Part shown: one piece after another, positions 18,901 to 26,783 of the stretch | How the letters are laid out: every line of letters starts with the position of its first letter | Numbering within the stretch: position 1 is the stretch's first letter | NCBI GenBank assembly: GCA_012514185.1 | Contig: JAAZAT010000271.1 | Location: 1 to 48,563, forward strand | Reading direction: 5' to 3' | From: Spirochaetales bacterium | GTDB lineage: Bacteria > Spirochaetota > Spirochaetia > Sphaerochaetales > Sphaerochaetaceae | Length of the DNA stretch: 48,563 nucleotides | Position numbers and translations under genes: made by a program | The notes under the pieces: model-generated | What the model saw: only the letters and a program-made list of their open reading frames with translations | What the model was told of the DNA's origin: nothing | Databases searched by the model: none

Positions 18901-19502
18901 GGGATGGATTTGCCCTCCTCGGCCATGGCATCGAGGCAGGCAAGGATGGCACTTTTGGCGGCAAGCGTATCAAATACGGTCTCTATCAAGAGCAGATCCA
19001 CTCCTCCTTGGACCAGGATTCGTGCCTGCTGGCGGTACATTGCATAAAAATCTGAAAAGTCACTCTGCCGGTAGGCGGGATCCTCCACCTTCGGGGAGAA
19101 GGAGAGGGAACGGTTGGTCGGCCCAAGCACTCCGGCGACAAAGGCATACCCTGCATTGTCGGCCTCAAAATCAGCAGCTGCTTCACGTGCTATTTCACAC
19201 GCTGCCTGATTGATGGGTTCGACTTGGTCTTGCAAGTTGTACTCCGCCAGATTGAAGGCATTGGCACAGAAGGTATTGGTCTCGATGATGGAGGAACCTG
19301 CTTCGAGGTATTGCCGGTGAATCGCGTAGATGACATCGCCACGGCTGAGATTGAGCACCTCATTGCACCCATAAGCAGCAAGGCCTTCCAACGTGAAGTC
19401 CTCGACGCTGAGGCCCTGGCTTTGAATCATGGTTCCCATCGCCCCGTCAAGCAATACAACGCGCTCAGAGAGCAGTCTTTTCAGGTATTCCGTTCGGTTC
19501 AT
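15993..19502 (-). CDS. metH: Cobalamin-dependent methionine synthase
   Basis: This full-length 1169-residue enzyme methylates homocysteine using methyl-THF. Module order is canonical: homocysteine barrel with zinc ligands Cys240, Cys303 and Cys304 (NCSTGPE, GGCCG); pterin barrel (ERTNVAGSRKF, VLDICMDAS); cap; cobalamin domain with DVHDIG, His751 being the lower cobalt ligand; and the C-terminal reactivation domain with RPAPGYPSWSDH, which binds S-adenosylmethionine. The presence of the reactivation domain makes it E. coli-like rather than a minimal anaerobe type. ATG 19502 has GGAGGG 10 nt upstream; the 6-codon TTG extension lies over that site. It needs imported or salvaged cobalamin unless synthesis genes lie elsewhere. 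Confidence 0.96.
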   Translation of the reverse strand: MNRTEYLKRLLSERVVLLDGAMGTMIQSQGLSVEDFTLEGLAAYGCNEVLNLSRGDVIYAIHRQYLEAGSSIIETNTFCANAFNLAEYNLQDQVEPINQAACEIAREAAADFEADNAGYAFVAGVLGPTNRSLSFSPKVEDPAYRQSDFSDFYAMYRQQARILVQGGVDLLLIETVFDTLAAKSAILACLDAMAEEGKSIPIMVSVTFSDQSRRTLSGQTLEAFVTSLSPFPLFSLGLNCSTGPEEMVPLIESLDAICPFYVSAHPNAGFPDKEGVYTLTPEHMAGQLASTLQAGRLNILGGCCGTTPAHIAALARACHKAVPRSKPVPSTTLMLSGLDLIEVKPNNLLVIGERTNVAGSRKFARLIKEEKWEEALAIAREQVAQGARVLDICMDASMLDAKTGMRSFLRHIAGDPSVSKASIMIDSSDWSVIEEALGEVQGRGIVNSISLKEGEESFIRHARQIARYGHAMVVMLFDEEGQAATYERKMAIAERSHALLVNAGIREQDIIFDANVLSIATGIEEHDTYARDFILATRDLKRRYPLCHTSGGVSNLSFSFRGNEAVRTAMHAVLLSLADLDMAIINPSSLLDGERLDERTKTIIEKALLAEDEDLVQNRANLIALALAMQDDEKVQQKKADRSGRSAAERLFDAVLAGDHAYLEQDLQELEGENPLALVEGPLMDGMKEVGRLFGLGKLFLPQVVRSARTMKLAVDILQPRIAEYLQQNTLDSSSQKRPVAVMATVKGDVHDIGKNIVNLILRCNGFEVIDLGVMVPPQVIWEAAVRHKADLVGLSALITPSLKEMEHVIKLFEEKGSSIPIFVGGATTSELHTAVKLSVLYSESVIQTKDASAMALAAKQVVGPDGKAYIRTVQAVYRQLREEHQGPKQGQSSYVEALLKQEQKQQGTKAKLYGVLTKTDFSLKDLASGINWRMYCSAWKVPFDSQEGKNLVAEGKALLGEPEIVSLFEAGCKIVYGLFPASSDRLQVKVGDAGFFFLRDEQSGLCLADCIAADDTVGLFVATSSLTLDRYLKQLEKEGKTMQLLSLKLLADRLAEVLAEQAQIQLKQLWTDEDLSFIRPAPGYPSWSDHSEKHTLFSLLDATAAIQVRLTESFAMNPPSSVCGMLIGGQNLRYFGVQQVSEEQKALYAKRKGVSMEELATLLGGMEY

Positions 19503-19551
19503 TGCAGCATATCCCTCCAAAGGCTGTGGATCCGCATAGAGAGAGTATTTC

Positions 19552-19965
19552 TTACGTTTCCCGCTCGTTTGAGACCTCGAAGAGGCGCAGCGGACAGGCT
19601 TGGGTGCACAGTCCGCACACTACGCAGAGCGAAACATCGAAGACCAACTTTGCCTCGTTGTTCATCCTCAGCGCCCTCGGTGAACAGACTGCGGTGCAAG
19701 CGCCGCAGTGGATGCAGCCTTCCTCCCGAAAGAGCAGTTCCTTGACCATTTCAGAGACGATGACACCGACTTCAGAAAGGTAGAGGACACTGGCATCGAG
19801 GTTCTCCTCGGTCCCGGAAAGCTCTACAATGAGTTTGCCTCCCCGACCGCTGGCGACATCGGCATTGAGAATGTTGATGTCCACATCGTAGGTGCGGGCA
19901 AGTTTACTGACGATCGGCTGCTCCACCAAGGTGGGAGAGAAGCGTAAGGCATAGCGTCGTTTCAT
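19552..19965 (-). CDS. NIL domain / two-[4Fe-4S] ferredoxin (homocysteine synthesis partner)
   Basis: The first 75 residues of this 137-residue protein form a NIL domain; the rest is a ferredoxin with two clusters, CIHCGACTAVC and CVVCGLCTQAC, each followed by Pro or Ser-Pro. In methanogens the equivalent protein (MA1822) works with the DUF39 protein MA1821 in homocysteine synthesis, probably handling electrons or sulfur. Its ATG overlaps the DUF39 stop (ATGA), so the two are translated together, which supports the same partnership here. Confidence 0.88.
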   Translation of the reverse strand: MKRRYALRFSPTLVEQPIVSKLARTYDVDINILNADVASGRGGKLIVELSGTEENLDASVLYLSEVGVIVSEMVKELLFREEGCIHCGACTAVCSPRALRMNNEAKLVFDVSLCVVCGLCTQACPLRLFEVSNERET

Positions 19966-21122
19966 TGCTCACCTCCTTCACGGGGAACCAGGGGTTTGAC
20001 AAAGCTGTCCTTGGGGAACATCTGTACCGGTTCGGTAAGGAAAAACCGCTTTTCACGGATCCATTGACCTAGGAGTTCGGCAATCTCCCTAGCTTTTGCA
20101 AGCGAGGAAAGAGGAGCCGTTTTAACCTGTTTGCCATCAGGCAGGGTGACACTCCCGCTGGCTAGCTGGGCATAGGTTGCCATTCCGACCGCCGGGTGAT
20201 TCTCCTGTCCATAGTCGAGGATTGTGGTCTCGATCTGGTCATTGGAGATGCTCAGATGCTTGGCCATCCGCTCGTCCAGAACCGGAATGGGAATCCCGAT
20301 GCCGACAAAAAGGGATACACCGTACTTCTCATAGTAAGCCGACCTGATGTAATCGGCTGACATCTGCTTTGCATCACCGATTACCGCCAATGTGGCTCCC
20401 GGGAGCTTGGGAATCCCAAACTCATTGCGCTCGCGCCTGGTGTTGAACTGGGTGCCGTTCCAAACCACATACCCTTCGGTGCCACCGAGGAAAATACGGG
20501 TTCCGAGGCCGATGGTCCGCAAAAACGGATCATTGAGCAGGGGGCTGAGCTCTCCGCTGGTCGAATAGGTGACATTGCTATAGCGGGGAAGCAGGCTCCC
20601 CATATAGGTGTATTTGATTCGATTGGTGCTGTTCGTTGCTGCAGCATAGTTCTGATAGGCGTTGCGGGGATTGAACAGGTAGAACTCGTTGACCGTCTCC
20701 TTGTTGATCCAGGTGTCGATCTCCTTGGTCGGATAGCAATCGGTCCCCTTGCCCCTGGCATGCAGGCGCACATCCTTGCCGCGTATGAGATCCTCGATGA
20801 CATTGGCACCGCCATAGGTTGGATCGAATTTTGATTCGCTGGTTGCACCGATATAGGTATCGACCGCGGCAAGCCCTTCATAGGCGCTCACCCCGTTGAG
20901 GGAGATCTCCTCCATCCTGATGCCGGGAGACCAATGGCCGAAATTGATGATCGCCCCCGAAGAGCACATCGGACCGAATGTGGCTGTGGTGACCACATCA
21001 ACTTCCTGGGCAAGCTCAACCAAGCTCTTTTCTTGTGCCATGTTGGTAAAGACCTCGGCTGTGACCACCACCGCCTTACCCGCCTTGATCTTCTCATTGA
21101 TCTGGGCAATCGTTTTTGCCAT
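19962..21122 (-). CDS. DUF39 family L-aspartate semialdehyde sulfurtransferase (homocysteine synthesis)
   Basis: This 386-residue protein belongs to the DUF39/COG1900 family. Its best-studied member, MA1821 of Methanosarcina, makes homocysteine from aspartate semialdehyde and sulfide without O-acylhomoserine. The two Cys residues implicated in persulfide chemistry appear to be kept: Cys53 in FGPMCSSG and Cys129 in GKGTDCYPT. The ATG at 21122 has GAGGAG 6 nt upstream. Placement directly before the NIL-ferredoxin, metH and metF makes the assignment strong, since the operon then covers aspartate semialdehyde to methionine. Enzyme activity in spirochaetes is inferred. Confidence 0.88.
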   Translation of the reverse strand: MAKTIAQINEKIKAGKAVVVTAEVFTNMAQEKSLVELAQEVDVVTTATFGPMCSSGAIINFGHWSPGIRMEEISLNGVSAYEGLAAVDTYIGATSESKFDPTYGGANVIEDLIRGKDVRLHARGKGTDCYPTKEIDTWINKETVNEFYLFNPRNAYQNYAAATNSTNRIKYTYMGSLLPRYSNVTYSTSGELSPLLNDPFLRTIGLGTRIFLGGTEGYVVWNGTQFNTRRERNEFGIPKLPGATLAVIGDAKQMSADYIRSAYYEKYGVSLFVGIGIPIPVLDERMAKHLSISNDQIETTILDYGQENHPAVGMATYAQLASGSVTLPDGKQVKTAPLSSLAKAREIAELLGQWIREKRFFLTEPVQMFPKDSFVKPLVPREGGEQ

Positions 21123-21132
21123 AGAAGCTCCT

Positions 21133-21465
21133 CTATTCGTTGAACTCGACCCCCTCAAGGGTCAAGACCGGGATCAAATGATAGGCAGGGACCTCGTAGG
21201 GATGGCTGTCCAAGAGGGCTTGGACTGCCTGGGCGGCATGCTCTTCATCGACAACCAATTCTAAACGCCACTCGGGCACTTGTTCAAGCGTTCCCACCTG
21301 CCCAAGGAAGGGAGTACTTCCAGAAAGGGGCCGCCATTGTCCGGTTCCCAAGGTTTGGAAGCAACACCGGTCATAAGGACCCATGGTACCGGCCCCTGCA
21401 TTGAAAACAGCTTCCTTGACCACCTCCAGATGCGACTGGGGAACATAGAAAACCATCACGTACAT
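21133..21465 (-). CDS. YqfO/NIF3-like small protein
   Basis: This 110-residue protein has the CutA1-like fold signature of the YqfO insert found in NIF3 proteins: YVPQSHLEVVKEAVF, then GAGTMGPYDRC and GQWRPLSGSTPFLG, then a C-terminal strand pair with HPYEVPAY. Stand-alone versions have no proven function; metal or nucleotide sensing is a guess from the fold. ATG 21465 has GGGAGG 9 nt upstream. It opens the methionine operon (10 nt before the DUF39 gene), so a regulatory or metal-related role in methionine synthesis is possible. Confidence 0.72.
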   Translation of the reverse strand: MYVMVFYVPQSHLEVVKEAVFNAGAGTMGPYDRCCFQTLGTGQWRPLSGSTPFLGQVGTLEQVPEWRLELVVDEEHAAQAVQALLDSHPYEVPAYHLIPVLTLEGVEFNE

Positions 21466-21467
21466 CG

Positions 21468-21496
21468 TTGCATGCCTCCCGTATTGTCCGTATGAT
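21468..21496 (+). promoter_or_regulatory. pth promoter, predicted leaderless
   Basis: TTGCAT (21468-21473), a 17-nt spacer and TATGAT (21491-21496) are followed by 6 nt and the ATG at 21503. No Shine-Dalgarno site is present. The -10 box lies inside a 13-bp palindrome. Confidence 0.65.
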
Positions 21497-21500
21497 ACGG
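21488..21500. promoter_or_regulatory. Palindrome CCGTATGATACGG between pth and the methionine operon
   Basis: CCGTAT and ATACGG are perfect 6-bp arms around one central base. The palindrome covers the pth -10 box and lies 23 nt upstream of the first methionine-operon gene, where its promoter would have to be. It could be an operator, but the site occurs once and no cognate regulator is in view. Confidence 0.4.
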
Positions 21501-21502
21501 CT

Positions 21503-22033
21503 ATGGTAAAGCTTCTGGTATTTCTGGGCAACCCTGGCAAGGTGTACGCCAAAACACGGCACAATGTCGGCTGGATGGTTGCCGAACATCACTATCCGCA
21601 CGCAAGCTGGAGCGAGAAGTTCCATGGCCTGGTGAGCCTTGACAACTCGACCAGGCTGCTCAAGCCCACCACGTACATGAATGAAAGCGGCAGGTCGGTC
21701 CGTGCTTGCATGGATTTCTACGGATATGCCATTGATGAGATTTTGGTCATCCATGACGATCTGGAGCTGGGGTTCGGTACTGTGCGGCTGCAACAAGGCG
21801 GGGGACTGGGAGGACACAACGGACTCAGGTCAATCAAGACGCATACCCAAAGCGACCAGTTTCTCAGGCTGAGAATCGGTATCGGCAGACCGATGCACGG
21901 CTCGGTTGCTTCCTTTGTACTGGAGCGGTTTACCCAGGAGGAAGAGATTTCCTTGCCACTGGTGATCAATCTTGCAGTAAGAATGCTCACAGACACATAT
22001 TCTTCTCTTCCGGTAACAAATACATTAGTCTAA
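21503..22033 (+). CDS. pth: Peptidyl-tRNA hydrolase
   Basis: This 176-residue enzyme releases tRNA from stalled peptidyl-tRNA. All four active-site elements are present: the catalytic His in RHNVGW, Asn in KPTTYMNESG, Asp in IHDDLEL and Asn in GGLGGHNGLRS. The first residues (VKLLVFLGNPGKVY) match the usual start, so ATG 21503 is well supported despite the missing Shine-Dalgarno site. The protein is slightly shorter than the common 185-200 residues. Confidence 0.94.
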   Translation: MVKLLVFLGNPGKVYAKTRHNVGWMVAEHHYPHASWSEKFHGLVSLDNSTRLLKPTTYMNESGRSVRACMDFYGYAIDEILVIHDDLELGFGTVRLQQGGGLGGHNGLRSIKTHTQSDQFLRLRIGIGRPMHGSVASFVLERFTQEEEISLPLVINLAVRMLTDTYSSLPVTNTLV

Positions 22034-22058
22034 CAGTACCCATTTTTCAAGAAAGGGG

Positions 22059-22086
22059 TTACAACCATACGCTCTCATGGTATACT
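22059..22086 (+). promoter_or_regulatory. Promoter of the large GH13 gene
   Basis: TTACAA (22059-22064), a 16-nt spacer and TATACT (22081-22086) predict a start near 22093. This leaves a leader of about 38 nt that carries AGGGAGG (22118-22124), 6 nt before a TTG at 22131, and argues against the ATG at 22104. Confidence 0.6.
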
Positions 22087-22130
22087 GACTGTACTGTTCA
22101 GGGATGGATCCACCCTCAGGGAGGCGTGCT

Positions 22131-25100
22131 TTGATTACACGTGATTTTCGCATTTCAGTTCGCACCAGAACTGAAATGGATTTTTTTCCAGCGTTGTTTC
22201 CGTCGGATTCCGATCTTCTCTTGCTCTACAAGCAAGCAACGGAACTCGCATACATCTACAACAGCAAGGTGAAGACAAAGGGGGGCAATGACTGGGTTTC
22301 TGCAGGCAGACTCCATGCCACAGCAGTACTTCATCAGCTCTATCAGAGTGTTCTCAGTCGATACCTCAACGACAGCGAACCGGATTTCTTCACCCGCCTT
22401 ACCGCCCTTATCAACAAGAACCATGCCGCTCAGGAAGTTCTTGCCTTCTATATGAAGGAGTTCCCCTCTCCCCTTTTGGTGCAGCAGTCGCTTCCTCTGG
22501 ATTACTTTTATGAAGAGTCGCTGCGCGGCTACTTTCTGCATCAGGTCATGCAGGAGAACCCTGCCCTCATTGTTGCCGCAAAACCCTTTCTTGCTCCCGA
22601 AGGCCTCACCTTCCCCCAAGCTTCCCAGGCGGTTACAGCCCTGCTTGGTGGATATACCAGGGCATCCGCGGCCATGGCTAACAGCGATTCGGACATTTTC
22701 TCCTTTCTCACCCGGCCGGCAAAGCTCTATCCGGACTCATTGCTCGACCAAATCAGCTATATTCTTGAAGCTTGGGCCGACCTGATCCCGCAGAACCTGA
22801 AAACAATGCTCCTCAGGGCCATCGATTTCGTACAGGAAGAGGACAAGCCGCACTACCCGCCGGTTGGTGGTGGAGGAAGTCCGGTGATGGTTGTCCCCGA
22901 CTACAGCATTTTCGATCATGAGTATGAGGCTTTTACCGCTGACAGGAACTGGATGCCCAACGTCATCATGATGGCCAAGTCAACACTGGTGTGGCTGGAC
23001 CAGCTTACCAAGGAATACGGCCGCCCCATCGATACACTGGACAAGATTCCCGACCAGGAACTGGAGAAACTCTCTTCGCGGGGCTTTACCTCCTTATGGC
23101 TCATCGGGTTGTGGGAACGCAGCTCGGCAAGCAAGAAAATCAAGAACCTGTGCGGCAATCCCGATGCAGAGGCATCGGCCTACTCGCTGAAGAACTATGA
23201 GATTGCAGAGGCCATCGGGGGATGGCAGGCATTGGACAACCTGCGCCAGCGTTGCAGCCGCTACAACATCCGACTGGCCAGCGACATGGTGCCCAACCAC
23301 ACAGGCATCGACGGCGACTGGGTTTTCAACCACAGCGAGTATTTCATCCAGCAGGATTATCCTCCCTTCCCTTCCTATACCTATGACGGTCCCAATCTCT
23401 CCTCCGACCCGAATGTGGAAATCAAGCTGGAGGACCACTATTATGACCGCAGCGATGCTGCCGTCACCTTCAGGCGCCGTGACCTTAGATCTGGACAGAC
23501 TTCGTATATTTTCCATGGCAACGATGGGACTTCGATGCCCTGGAACGATACCGCCCAACTCGATTTTCTCAATCCTGCCACCCGCGAGGCTGTCTATCAG
23601 CAGATCAAGCATGTCGCGAGCAACTTCCCGATCATTCGGTTCGATGCCGCCATGACGCTGGCAAAGAAACACATCCAGCGGCTCTGGTATCCAAAGCCGG
23701 GCCACGGCGGTGATATTGCGGGCCGTACCCAGCACGGGATGGACGAACTTGAGTTCAATCAGAGAATCCCCCAGGAGTTCTGGCGGGAGGTGGTCGACCG
23801 CATCAACGAGGAGCTTCCCGACACCCTGCTGCTTGCCGAAGCTTTCTGGATGATGGAAGGATATTTTGTCCGCACCCTGGGAATGCATCGAGTCTACAAC
23901 AGCGCATTCATGAACATGCTCAAGAATCAGGAGAACCAGAAGTATCGGGAGACGATCAAGAACACCATCGCTTTCGAACCTGAAATCCTCAAGCGCTTTG
24001 TCAACTTCATGAACAATCCCGACGAGGAGACTGCAATCGCCCAGTTTGGCGACGGGGACAAGTACTTCGGCGTCTGCACCCTGCTGGTCACCATGCCCGG
24101 CCTGCCGATGTTCGGCCATGGTCAGATCGAGGGTTATCGTGAGAAATACGGCATGGAGTACCGCCGTGCATATTGGAATGAGAGACCCAACCAATATCTG
24201 GTGGATGAGCATTATCGAAGAATCTTCCCGCTTTTGCGAAAGCGGTATTTGTTCAGCGGTGTCGATTACTTCCAGCTCTTCGACCTCTATCGGGATGGAG
24301 CGGTACAACAGTCGGCCTTCTGCTATGTAAACGGCACCGAGCGGGAACGCGCCTTGGTGCTCTACAACAACCAGTATGAGTGCGTGGAGGGCTGGATCAA
24401 GACCAGCTCGGCCAAATTGCTGAAGGTTGGCGAGGATAAACGAAGCGAGACCACAAGCCTTGCCGAGGCTCTCGGTTTGACGGTAGGAGGGAGAAGGTAC
24501 CTCCTGTATGATTCGTTCAACGAAGGCCTTACCTATATGAAACCTTCGCTGAAGGTATATGACGAAGGGTTTGCAGTCCATCTCAGGGGTTTTGAGACAA
24601 AGGTGTTCTTGAACATCCGCGAGGTTGAGGATGTCGACGGCACCTACTCCGAACTGTATGAGCAGATCGGGGATGGGGGAATACCCAATCTCGAACAGGA
24701 AATTCTTGCACTTCGGCTCAAGCCCGTGTACAAGGCGATGGAGAGCTTCCATTCGGAGAGCTTTTTCAAGCAGATCAGGCTCATCCTGGGAGGAGAAGCC
24801 ACCAGCAAGAGCGAACGAAAACTCATTCTCACCTTGGCTGAGGCCTACGCCCACTTGGTGGCTGCCGTGGAGAACCTGCATCCCGCTGCCAAGAAATCAC
24901 TGCCATCCCTGCCGCAGGATGTCAATCCCGCCCAGATGCTCTCACAAGTCCAGCGGTACAGCACCCTCTTCAAGCAAGAGGAAACCCGGGTCCTTGTGCA
25001 CGGCTCGCGCATTCTTGACGAAATGGAAGCGGTGGTTGCAGCCTCCTTCTTCCTCAAGCCGTTCCTCAGCGATGAGGCAACCATCGGAGAGGCGATGCGG

Positions 25101-25478
25101 GCAAGCGACACCCTGCTGCTCTCGCGGTTCTTCTCCAAAGAGCTGTGTGAAGCCGGATTCACCCAGGAAGCCGCCAGAAAAGCCTGTCATAGCGCTGCCA
25201 TTCTTGCAAGCGCAGCCTTCATGGTGAATGACAGCATGGAAGATCCAAAACAGATCCTGAAACATTTGCTTTCCGACCCCAGCCTTTCCAAGTATGCACA
25301 GGTCAACGAGTATCAGGGAGTAACGTGGTATGCAAAGGAGGCAATGCAAGAGATCATCTATCTTTCAGCACTCTCTCTTGCCGTAATCAAGGGAATGGGA
25401 AATATCAGCTCCTTCATCAAGGACCTGATGGAAGCTGAGATGCAGTCTGGATATAAGCTTGATCAGCTGTTGGGCTGA
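22131..25478 (+). CDS. Very large GH13 (alpha-amylase family) enzyme, subfamily unknown
   Basis: This 1115-residue protein has a GH13 catalytic barrel in the middle, with region I DMVPNHTG (Asp385), region II IIRFDAAMTL (nucleophile Asp505), region III LLAEAFW (acid/base Glu570), and region IV in the altered form FMNNPDEETA (Asp631), where the usual His-Asp has become Asn-Pro-Asp. About 250 mostly helical residues precede the barrel and about 300 follow; I recognise neither. No signal peptide is visible, so it should be cytoplasmic and may act on a storage glucan, trehalose or a glucoside. The start is probably TTG 22131, with an ideal AGGGAGG 6 nt upstream; ATG 22104 has no such site. Confidence 0.85.
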   Translation: MITRDFRISVRTRTEMDFFPALFPSDSDLLLLYKQATELAYIYNSKVKTKGGNDWVSAGRLHATAVLHQLYQSVLSRYLNDSEPDFFTRLTALINKNHAAQEVLAFYMKEFPSPLLVQQSLPLDYFYEESLRGYFLHQVMQENPALIVAAKPFLAPEGLTFPQASQAVTALLGGYTRASAAMANSDSDIFSFLTRPAKLYPDSLLDQISYILEAWADLIPQNLKTMLLRAIDFVQEEDKPHYPPVGGGGSPVMVVPDYSIFDHEYEAFTADRNWMPNVIMMAKSTLVWLDQLTKEYGRPIDTLDKIPDQELEKLSSRGFTSLWLIGLWERSSASKKIKNLCGNPDAEASAYSLKNYEIAEAIGGWQALDNLRQRCSRYNIRLASDMVPNHTGIDGDWVFNHSEYFIQQDYPPFPSYTYDGPNLSSDPNVEIKLEDHYYDRSDAAVTFRRRDLRSGQTSYIFHGNDGTSMPWNDTAQLDFLNPATREAVYQQIKHVASNFPIIRFDAAMTLAKKHIQRLWYPKPGHGGDIAGRTQHGMDELEFNQRIPQEFWREVVDRINEELPDTLLLAEAFWMMEGYFVRTLGMHRVYNSAFMNMLKNQENQKYRETIKNTIAFEPEILKRFVNFMNNPDEETAIAQFGDGDKYFGVCTLLVTMPGLPMFGHGQIEGYREKYGMEYRRAYWNERPNQYLVDEHYRRIFPLLRKRYLFSGVDYFQLFDLYRDGAVQQSAFCYVNGTERERALVLYNNQYECVEGWIKTSSAKLLKVGEDKRSETTSLAEALGLTVGGRRYLLYDSFNEGLTYMKPSLKVYDEGFAVHLRGFETKVFLNIREVEDVDGTYSELYEQIGDGGIPNLEQEILALRLKPVYKAMESFHSESFFKQIRLILGGEATSKSERKLILTLAEAYAHLVAAVENLHPAAKKSLPSLPQDVNPAQMLSQVQRYSTLFKQEETRVLVHGSRILDEMEAVVAASFFLKPFLSDEATIGEAMRASDTLLLSRFFSKELCEAGFTQEAARKACHSAAILASAAFMVNDSMEDPKQILKHLLSDPSLSKYAQVNEYQGVTWYAKEAMQEIIYLSALSLAVIKGMGNISSFIKDLMEAEMQSGYKLDQLLG

Positions 25479-25529
25479 AAAGCGACGTTTGATTGACTTG
25501 CTGCATCTGATAAGATACTCTTGGATGGT

Positions 25530-26777
25530 ATGAAAACCTGGATAAGCTATCTGGCTGCAACGGCCTTGGGCTTGGCTGCAACCCTGTTGTTTGGAGAGTC
25601 GGGAATATTCCAACAGGTGATGTATACCATCACTGCTCTTTTTGTGCAGCTCGGTGGATTCGTCTTGATCCCACTGGTCTTTTTCGGCTTTTCAAGCGGA
25701 ATAGCCTCCTTGCGAAAAGACAGCAAGGGAGGGGTGTTTGCACGAACCACCATCCTTTGGAGTGTATTATCAACCCTGCTGTTGGTGCTCTCTTCCGCTC
25801 TTGTCTTCAGGTTCTTCCCTTCCTATTTCCCTGCCAGCACCAGTGCAGGCAGTGATGCTTCCACGCTTTCCATCATCGCACCCCAATCGATTTCCACCCT
25901 GTTTGAGTCGATGCTTCCGGTCAACCCATTCTACACACTGGCGAATGCAGAAAGCTTTTTGCTTCCTGTTTTAGTGATAGCCTTGGTCTTCGGGTATTTT
26001 TTGAAACCAAATGTGGAGGTCATCAGACCGGCTTACGTGACCATGAACTCCCTCAGCGAGACCATGTTCCGTCTCGCCAGGGCCTACAGCACCACCGGTC
26101 ACCTCTTTCTGTTCTTTGCATCCTCTTACTGGTTCAGCCACCTGCAGGCTGAGGGGACCATTTTTGTTGCCGGCAGATTCTTGCTTATGCTGATCGCGGC
26201 AACTCTTTCGGTCGTCCTGATTGTGCTTCCGCTTCTCTTTGGTCTGGTCACCCGTTTCCGTGTCAATCCCTATATGGTCATCTACCGCATGCTCGCTCCG
26301 GCTGCAGCAGGGCTCTTCAGCGGCAGCATCTTCTTTTCCAGCCCGATCACCATCTCCCTTTCCAGGCACAACCTTGGTTGCCAGAAACGCGTTAGCGCCA
26401 CCGCAATTCCCCTGTACACCCTCATCGGCAGGGGAGGTTCGGCGATGATTGCCACCCTGAGCGTTCTCAGCCTGCTCTATGCAGCCACGCAATCAATGCC
26501 TACCGACAAAGTCATCCTTTTCGTAGCCCTGACCAGCGCTCTCTTTGCCTACGCAAGCCCGCTCTACCTCGGCTACGAGGTGTTCTTCATCTCCATCATC
26601 GCCTTGCAATTTCTGAAGATTGATTTGTATGGCGCTGAAATGACGCTCATCGCCCTGATGCCGATCCTCAACGGCTTGGGGATTCTCGTGGATTCCTACA
26701 TTGCCGCCTTCGGCAGTGCCTACACCTGTCAACGGCTCGGGGTTCTCTCTGAGAGTTCCTACCGCGATATTTTGTAA
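25530..26777 (+). CDS. Divergent dicarboxylate/amino acid:cation symporter (DAACS/SDF) family protein
   Basis: This 415-residue polytopic membrane protein has about eight to ten hydrophobic helices and the overall layout of the Na+/H+-dicarboxylate symporter family, including LIPLVFFGFSSGIASL near the N-terminus. The signature loops are eroded: the serine-rich tip reads FFSSPITISLS and the usual NMDGT metal-binding helix is replaced by LIGRGGSAMIATL. The substrate cannot be predicted. ATG 25530 has only a weak GGATGG upstream. Candidate promoter elements (TTGATT 25489-25494 and TAAGAT 25511-25516) lie in the 51-nt gap after the GH13 gene. A membrane protein gene follows after 6 nt. Confidence 0.65.
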   Translation: MKTWISYLAATALGLAATLLFGESGIFQQVMYTITALFVQLGGFVLIPLVFFGFSSGIASLRKDSKGGVFARTTILWSVLSTLLLVLSSALVFRFFPSYFPASTSAGSDASTLSIIAPQSISTLFESMLPVNPFYTLANAESFLLPVLVIALVFGYFLKPNVEVIRPAYVTMNSLSETMFRLARAYSTTGHLFLFFASSYWFSHLQAEGTIFVAGRFLLMLIAATLSVVLIVLPLLFGLVTRFRVNPYMVIYRMLAPAAAGLFSGSIFFSSPITISLSRHNLGCQKRVSATAIPLYTLIGRGGSAMIATLSVLSLLYAATQSMPTDKVILFVALTSALFAYASPLYLGYEVFFISIIALQFLKIDLYGAEMTLIALMPILNGLGILVDSYIAAFGSAYTCQRLGVLSESSYRDIL

Positions 26778-26783
26778 GATACC

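Noticed and set aside
21466-21502. SAM or cobalamin riboswitch controlling the methionine operon
   Set aside because: Only 37 nt separate the operon from divergent pth, too little for either riboswitch, and the other gaps in the operon are 49 nt or less.
22104-22130. ATG start of the GH13 gene at 22104
   Set aside because: It has no ribosome-binding site and lies about 11 nt from the predicted transcription start, while TTG 22131 has AGGGAGG at ideal spacing.
23094-24881. 595-codon open frame on the minus strand inside the GH13 gene
   Set aside because: It is antisense to the catalytic core, whose GH13 motifs are intact on the plus strand; long antisense frames are common in moderately GC-rich genes and this one shows no recognisable domain or start site.
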